Assembly (NCBI GenBank): GCA_963556195.1
Contig: OY744532.1
Location: forward strand, 98,646,665-98,710,664
DNA from: Sepiola atlantica
Lineage: Eukaryota > Mollusca > Cephalopoda > Sepiida > Sepiolidae
DNA length: 64,000 bases
Direction: 5' to 3'
A program made the translations under genes and the position numbers. Shown here one piece after another: positions 59,007 to 64,000 of the stretch (its first letter is position 1; each line of letters starts with the position of its first letter). The notes beneath the pieces are model-generated. The model was not told the origin of the DNA, ran no database searches, and saw nothing but the letters and a program-made list of their open reading frames with translations.

Positions 59007-59139
59007 AAATATATATATATATATATATATATTTATACGTATGCCAACATTTTATATTTTGCATATATATTCTTTATGTATGTATGCATATATTCATGGA
59101 AGTATATGCATGTCACGTTATGTAGTTATGTCTGTATGC

Positions 59140-59205
<66 letters not shown>
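59007..59205. repeat. (TA)n tracts
   Basis: TA tracts at about 59,008-59,032 and 59,138-59,205. The second abuts the 3' end of the minus-strand PLE. Confidence 0.95.
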
Positions 59206-59209
<4 letters not shown>

Positions 59210-59765
59210 GGAAGTTTCTCAACCATTAAAACTATATAAAAAAAAATAATATAAAAAAAAACAAAAAAAAACTTATAGTCTCAAGTCTTCTAGTGGAAAA
59301 TCACTAATGTAAGTCAATTTATTTTTTACAGTTATTATATTAGTTAGTTTCTAACACTATTTTAAGGGATCATCAGTTGTTTACCATGAAAAACTGTTTA
59401 GGGAATTTAAAAACAAGACAGTATTTTATTTCATGGCTTCCCAGCAGAGTTGATCAGACTCCACTTCCCTTAAAAGACAACAACATAAACGTTCCTTATA
59501 CTAAATCTACGTTTTGTTCCATATAAATGTTTTGCTAACTTATATTAGTTATTTAAGAGACAAAAAAAATTATTTACCTGTGCTGTTCGTCTGTCTAATA
59601 AAATGTATCCGTTACTTACAAAAATGTTGCTGCATTTTAAAGTGTTTGGACGAATCCATGACACTATTATTTAAGTGATTAATGTATTATTTTTAGTTTT
59701 ATATTATAAATATAAAAAACATCAACACATCAAAAAATAAAAGATTAATAAATAAATATGTGTAT

Positions 59766-59816
<51 letters not shown>

Positions 59817-60185
59817 CACACATACATATATATATACCTTTAGTTCCTCCTTTTCTCCCTCTTCCTACTTTGTTGTCCATCTCTCCGTTGTTGTCAACCT
59901 CAAATAAATATTAATCTTCATTGTTCACTTTAGTTTATCTAATCTGCGTTCACAACTGTCGACTTTTTTCTTTTCTCATTATTTCAAATCTGCGTCTATA
60001 AGTTAACCGTTAATTTGTTCTCTTTTTCTTTCTTTTTCTTCTTCTTCTTTGCCAACTCCCGGTGCTGGAAATCGGCGTTCATAACTGTCGGTTTTCTTCT
60101 TCTTCTTGTTATTCTTTTTTAACATTTTATTCTTTCTACTGTATTTTTATTGTTTTTCTTATTATAATTAGCAGATTTGTTATAT
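59206..60185 (-). mobile_element. 3' noncoding region of the PLE at 60-62 kb
   Basis: The segment starting TAGTCTCGGAAGTTTCTCAACC (plus view) recurs at 63,016 and partly at 17,862, each time beside (TA)n, which marks it as an element end. On the minus strand it holds ACAACTGATGATCCC and TTAGAAACTAAC, a hammerhead-like core order without convincing stems. An internal (TA)n lies at about 59,768-59,811. Confidence 0.65.
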
Positions 60186-61866
60186 ATACGTTTATACATA
60201 TTATACATTATTTCTATTTATATATACTATGATTTGTTCTATCAGTTTATTTTGATTAATTTGATAAGATTTAAAAGCATCAGGATGGCGAGTAATTGCC
60301 TTATTTAATTGTCCAAATATTTTATTTTGATCGCCACCTTGGTTAATCATTCTTATTATTAGATCAGAAATTGGGGCATGAAATCTACTAATTTTAAGGT
60401 AACACGAGCAATTCTCAGAAATTCAGACATAATACTCCCGTAAAATATATACACAGGGCTAGTACTATTTTTATATGGCATTCGCACGATACGAAAAGGG
60501 AATGAATTTCTTTTATCAAACAGTTTATAGATAAATATTTTATCTTCAATTTTTATATCCAAATCAAGAAAAGTAGCTTGTGTTCCCTTATGTTCACAGT
60601 TTAATTTTAACTCTTTAGGATATATTAAATGTTTAGTATTTGCAAACTCTTCGCTATCATTAATGCACACAATGTCGTCAATATATCGCCTACATCCATG
60701 ATAACTATACGCTCTAGATATATCATTTTTTATTAATGATGACATATATATATATATTCCAGTCTATGTAAATATAGCTCTGCCAAAATGGAGACGGATC
60801 CAAACCCATTGGAATACCTATTGTTTGGAGCAATAATTTATTCCCTATTTGAAAGTAACTCTCTTTTATAAGGTGACTTATAAGCATTATCAGACCAGTT
60901 TTGGATACACTCGTCTTACCATTTTTATTTTTACACCAAAAGGCTTTAGATTTTGCAAAGTCTATGTATTTACCTTTTCCTCCTGCAAAAGCTAAATCTA
61001 CAGTATTACCTAATTCTTTAATAAGTTCTTTATGGGGTATTTTTGTATATAATGTACTAAAATCGTATGTCGAGATTGATTTAGCCTGTTTACGAGAATT
61101 AATACGATCTAATTTTTCTTTTACTAGATCGGAATTATTTACCACCCAAAATAGGTTTATATTACTATAGAATTTACTTTTCTTATGGAAATTATTTATT
61201 TGGTTTATAATTAATTTAAAGATTTTAGATACAGCCTTACTTAAAGGTTTAGTGATGCACATTTTTGAGGCAATAATGAAACGGGCGCCAACTGGTGTTT
61301 TATGCATTTTAGGTATCCAATACATAGATGGAAGTTTTTTGTATTTTTCTTCTAATTTTAATCCTAATTTTTCACAAATAACAGTATTGTTTATAATAAT
61401 GTTATCGCTTTTATTATTACTTAATTTATAAGTATCTGAAGCTTCACCTATTATTCCTACTTCTAGCAATAAGCGTTGTATATAGTACTTTCTACAGATA
61501 AAAGCTATATTATTTGTCGCCTTATCAATAGGAACTATTACAAACCTATTTTGAAGCATTTCAAGCTCCGTAGTTATTTGTGGATTTCTAAAGAGGGGAT
61601 TCGTTTTTTTAGGGTGTTTAAATTCTTTTAAACGTTCTACTTTTTTATTTACGAATCTAAGTATATTATTTTTCCATGCGTCAAATGTAGAGTGTAATAG
61701 TTTATGTTTTTTAGCCATGGATGCAGTGAAATTATCTGACGTTTCATTTATTTCCTTAACACATTTCGCATAATTTAAACATTTAGGTTCTCTATAGGTT
61801 GGGCCTTTACTTAAGAGTTTTCTTAATTTAGAATGTTTGACTATCGCTAGATTACCGGTAATTATA
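60186..61866 (-). pseudogene. Penelope-like reverse transcriptase, near-complete but broken
   Basis: From about 61,866 the frame reads HIITGNLAIVKHSKLRKL, GPTYREPKCLNYAKC, then about 330 residues that include FVIVPIDKATNNIAFICRK, WIPKMHKTPVGARFIIAS, STYDFSTLYTKIPHKELI (first catalytic D) and IGIPMGLDPSPFW. Near 60,735-60,760 a TA-rich insertion shifts the frame. The next frame carries CRRYIDDIVCIND (YxDD intact), ATFLDLDIKIEDK, KLFDKRNSFPFRIVRMPYKN. A second shift leads to INQGGDQNKIFGQLNKAI down to about 60,186. No GIY-YIG motif is seen. The N-terminus is cut at (TA)n. It is a PLE-type RT by motif style; the subfamily is uncertain. Confidence 0.75.
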
Positions 61867-61870
61867 TGCC

Positions 61871-61902
<32 letters not shown>

Positions 61903-62166
61903 CATGTATGTGAGTAGATGTTTAATTATAGCTGTGTAAATCTAGTATACTGATATCTTATATTATAGGTGAGATATATGTAATGGATGTAGTTGTGTTT
62001 ATTTGTACATGGGCATATGGCTGGGTATTGATATATGCATGGTTCTGTACTTAGGCAAAGGCGTATATATGTGTAAACACACGGGTAGGGTATGTATGTA
62101 TAAACTGTATTTATGGTGAATTAACTCAATAACCGTAAGAATATTGGACTAAAAAATACATTTTAA

Positions 62167-62168
<2 letters not shown>
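61867..62168. other. Intergenic DNA with short (TA)/(GT) tract
   Basis: A TA/GT tract lies at about 61,870-61,905 where the PLE frame is truncated. Nothing else is recognised. Confidence 0.5.
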
Positions 62169-62225
<57 letters not shown>

Positions 62226-62570
62226 GAATACATCATTTTTTACAAACCAGTAGGAAAAAGGGATGTATCCGTTAGTGGGATTTATATGTGTATGTATATA
62301 AGAATGGGTGTGGATGTGTTGATGTGTGTATATAAATGTGGGTGGGTGTACGCATGTATATGTATATATGCTTGTATACATATAATTATATTTCTGTGGG
62401 TGCATGTATGTGTGTATATAAAAATGTATACTTGTGTGTTTGTGGGTGTTTGTGTTTATGTGTTTTATATAGAGATCAGAGTATGTAGATATAGATATGT
62501 ATATGTTGTCAGTGTTGCATTTGTATGTGTATATATAGGGATAAATATTGATGCATTTACATGTATGTAG
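62169..62570. repeat. (TA)n and TG/TA-rich low-complexity DNA
   Basis: A pure TA tract (62,169-62,223) is followed by GTGTATAT-type low-complexity sequence to about 62,560. Long open frames across it are artefacts. Confidence 0.9.
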
Positions 62571-62891
62571 GCAGGTTATGACGTCATACCTTAACTTTAA
62601 ATGTACTAGATCGAGTAAGCCAATAGTCCTAGAGTTCATAAAAACTTATTTCAGAGAGGCAATAAACGATAAAAGTGAAAGACAAGAGATACAAAATAAA
62701 TCGGGTCATAAATGAACAAAATAAAAAAAAGGATTTAAGAAGAAGAACATAGAATGATAGAAACCAGTAAAAAATCCAACGAGTAAAAAATACAATTTGA
62801 TACTAAGCTTGACCGTTGAATTATAAACAAATCTAATCCTTGAAAAAATATACTTAAGAAGGAGGATCTCCAATATCATTTCACTTTCTCG

Positions 62892-62962
62892 TTTTTGGTC
62901 TGAAGAGGTGACTCTCTATAAAGAGTACAACCGAAACATGTATGCACGTATGTAACCAATAA
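62892..62962 (+). ncRNA. Type I hammerhead ribozyme (predicted fold, best copy)
   Basis: Stem I: TTGGT just before the core pairs with ACCAA at 62,955-62,959, with further pairing beyond one mismatch. Core CTGAAGA is at 62,900-62,906. Stem II: GGT/ACC and ACTCT/AGAGT with a short loop (62,907-62,932), giving the standard G10.1-C11.1 pair. GAAA is at 62,933-62,936. Stem III: CATGT/GTATG with loop ATGCAC (62,937-62,952). U16.1-H17 is T62,953-A62,954, so cleavage after A is predicted. Every conserved core position of the family is met. A decayed relative lies at 25.4 kb. Confidence 0.75.
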
Positions 62963-63015
62963 TGTTTTTATAAATAAAAATTTTATAAAATATATTTATC
63001 TATTTATATATGTAT

Positions 63016-63499
63016 AGTCTCGGAAGTTTCTCAACCATTAAAACTATATTAAAAAAAAAAAAATTAAAAAAAAATTATAGTCCCAAGTCTTCCAGTGGAA
63101 AATCACTCATGTAAGTCAATTTATTTTTTACAGTTATTATATTAGTTTATTTCTAACACTATTTAAGGGATCATCAGTTGTTTACCATGAAAAACTGTTT
63201 CGGGAATTTAAAAATAAGACAGTATTTAATTTCATGGCTTCCCAGCAGAGTTGATCAGACTCCACTTTTCTTAAAAGACAACACATAAACGTTCCTTATA
63301 CTAAATCTACGCTGTTCGTCTGTCTAATCAAATTGGCGATCAAAATAAGGATGGCGAGTAATTGCTTTATTTAATTGTCTAAATATTTTATTTTGATCGC
63401 CACCTTGGTTAATCATTCTCATTATTAGATCAGAAATTGGGGCATGAAATCTACTAATTTTAAAGTAACACGAGCGATCCTCAGAAATTCAGACATAAT
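63016..63499 (-). mobile_element. Second PLE 3' end with internal deletions
   Basis: Matches 59,206-59,513, then CTGTTCGTCTGTCTAAT (59,582 onwards), then 60,283-60,443, with about 70 bp and about 680 bp missing at the joins. The retained coding piece is the last part of the RT protein. It stops at (TA)n at 63,499 where the longer copy continues. Confidence 0.85.
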
Positions 63500-63501
63500 A
63501 C

Positions 63502-63534
<33 letters not shown>

Positions 63535-63583
63535 TATAAATATATATATATATATATATACATAAATATATATATATATATAC

Positions 63584-63630
<47 letters not shown>

Positions 63631-63645
63631 AATATATATATACAC

Positions 63646-63720
<75 letters not shown>
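63500..63720. repeat. Long (TA)n tract with GA and CATAAA interruptions
   Basis: About 220 bp of nearly pure TA, with a short (GA)n near 63,521-63,533. It separates the PLE fragment from the MITE. Confidence 0.95.
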
Positions 63721-63724
<4 letters not shown>

Positions 63725-64000
63725 GGGCCAAAATAAGGGTCCTATTTTTAAAATTCATAACTTTTTATTTATTGATTTTTTTTTTTTAGAATAAGTAAAG
63801 GACCCCTTCCGAAGCAAGCATGAGCCGTATTAGCCCTAAGGAACGTACCCTCATTTAGAAAACATTATTTTTGCTTAAAAAACTCAAAACAGTGTAAAAA
63901 ACAATACTTTAGTTTTTGTAAGTTTTAAGAAGTGTTTTTCGGCTAAAATTTGTTTTGTTTATTTCACAAAATCTCGGAAGGGTCAGTCTACACACACATA
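63721..64000. mobile_element. Second copy of the TA-flanked MITE, cut by the window edge
   Basis: GGGTGGGCCAAAATAAGGGT and the following 280 bp match 1,697-1,979 with few changes, including a small AGCAAGC insertion. The first CA of the terminal repeat is replaced by TA. About 90 bp, including the right terminal repeat, lies outside the window. Confidence 0.9.

Noticed and set aside
59330..59400. Hammerhead candidate in the PLE 3' region (minus strand CTGATGA ... GAAAC)
   Set aside because: Core order is right, but stems I and II do not pair in this copy or in the 63.1-kb copy. Kept only as a note in the PLE entry.
62163..62639. 158-residue minus-strand frame
   Set aside because: Translation of TA/TG microsatellite sequence rich in Y, I, H and T.

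Overview
This window looks like intergenic, repeat-dominated DNA from an animal genome. It is AT-rich, full of long (TA)n tracts, and carries several Penelope-like retroelements (PLEs), a mariner-type remnant, LINE remnants and tRNA-derived SINEs. I recognise no intact host protein gene, no rRNA and no convincing functional tRNA. Nearly all open frames come from low-complexity DNA or from inside repeats. The repeat mixture suggests a lophotrochozoan, perhaps a coleoid cephalopod such as an octopus. That is an impression, not a demonstration.

Layout. 1-18 kb: (TA)n tracts, a TA-flanked 376-bp MITE, tRNA-like SINEs, an inverted pair of repeats, one U2-headed SINE with an 11-bp target-site duplication, three copies of an unclassified dispersed repeat, a 1.26-kb array of 19-bp units, and two LINE remnants. 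18-29 kb: hairpins, a duplicated trinucleotide block, a mariner transposase remnant beside a PLE C-terminal fragment, a repeat opening with CCGT units, long pyrimidine and trinucleotide tracts, and a dead PLE with reverse transcriptase and GIY-YIG remains. 29.3-49.5 kb: a 20.2-kb head-to-tail array of about 60 units of about 335/340 bp, all minus-strand, each starting with about 35-45 nt that match the 5' end of U2 spliceosomal snRNA. 50-64 kb: dispersed relatives of the same SINE (50.6, 54.0 and 58.1 kb), two more PLE lineages (51-52 kb and 59-62 kb), a foldback element, a 44-bp minisatellite, hammerhead-ribozyme folds and a second, window-truncated copy of the MITE.

The central system is a SINE family with a U2 snRNA-derived head. 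It moved by retrotransposition (clear 11- and 19-bp duplications at 10.7 and 54.0 kb), and at one locus a copy was converted into a large homogenised satellite. The left edge of the satellite keeps a complete SINE 3' tail and the right edge keeps the complete U2-like 5' end, so the array grew inside one insertion or a nested pair.

A second theme is self-cleaving RNA. Two sites (56,283-56,327 and 62,892-62,962) can be folded by eye into complete type I hammerhead ribozymes with paired stems I-III, core CUGANGA/GAAA and a permitted UH cleavage site. Degraded relatives lie at 1.45 and 25.4 kb. These motifs sit in tRNA-headed SINEs or PLE-like terminal sequences and usually abut (TA)n, suggesting that PLEs, ribozyme-tailed nonautonomous elements and (TA)n tracts are linked in their mobility.
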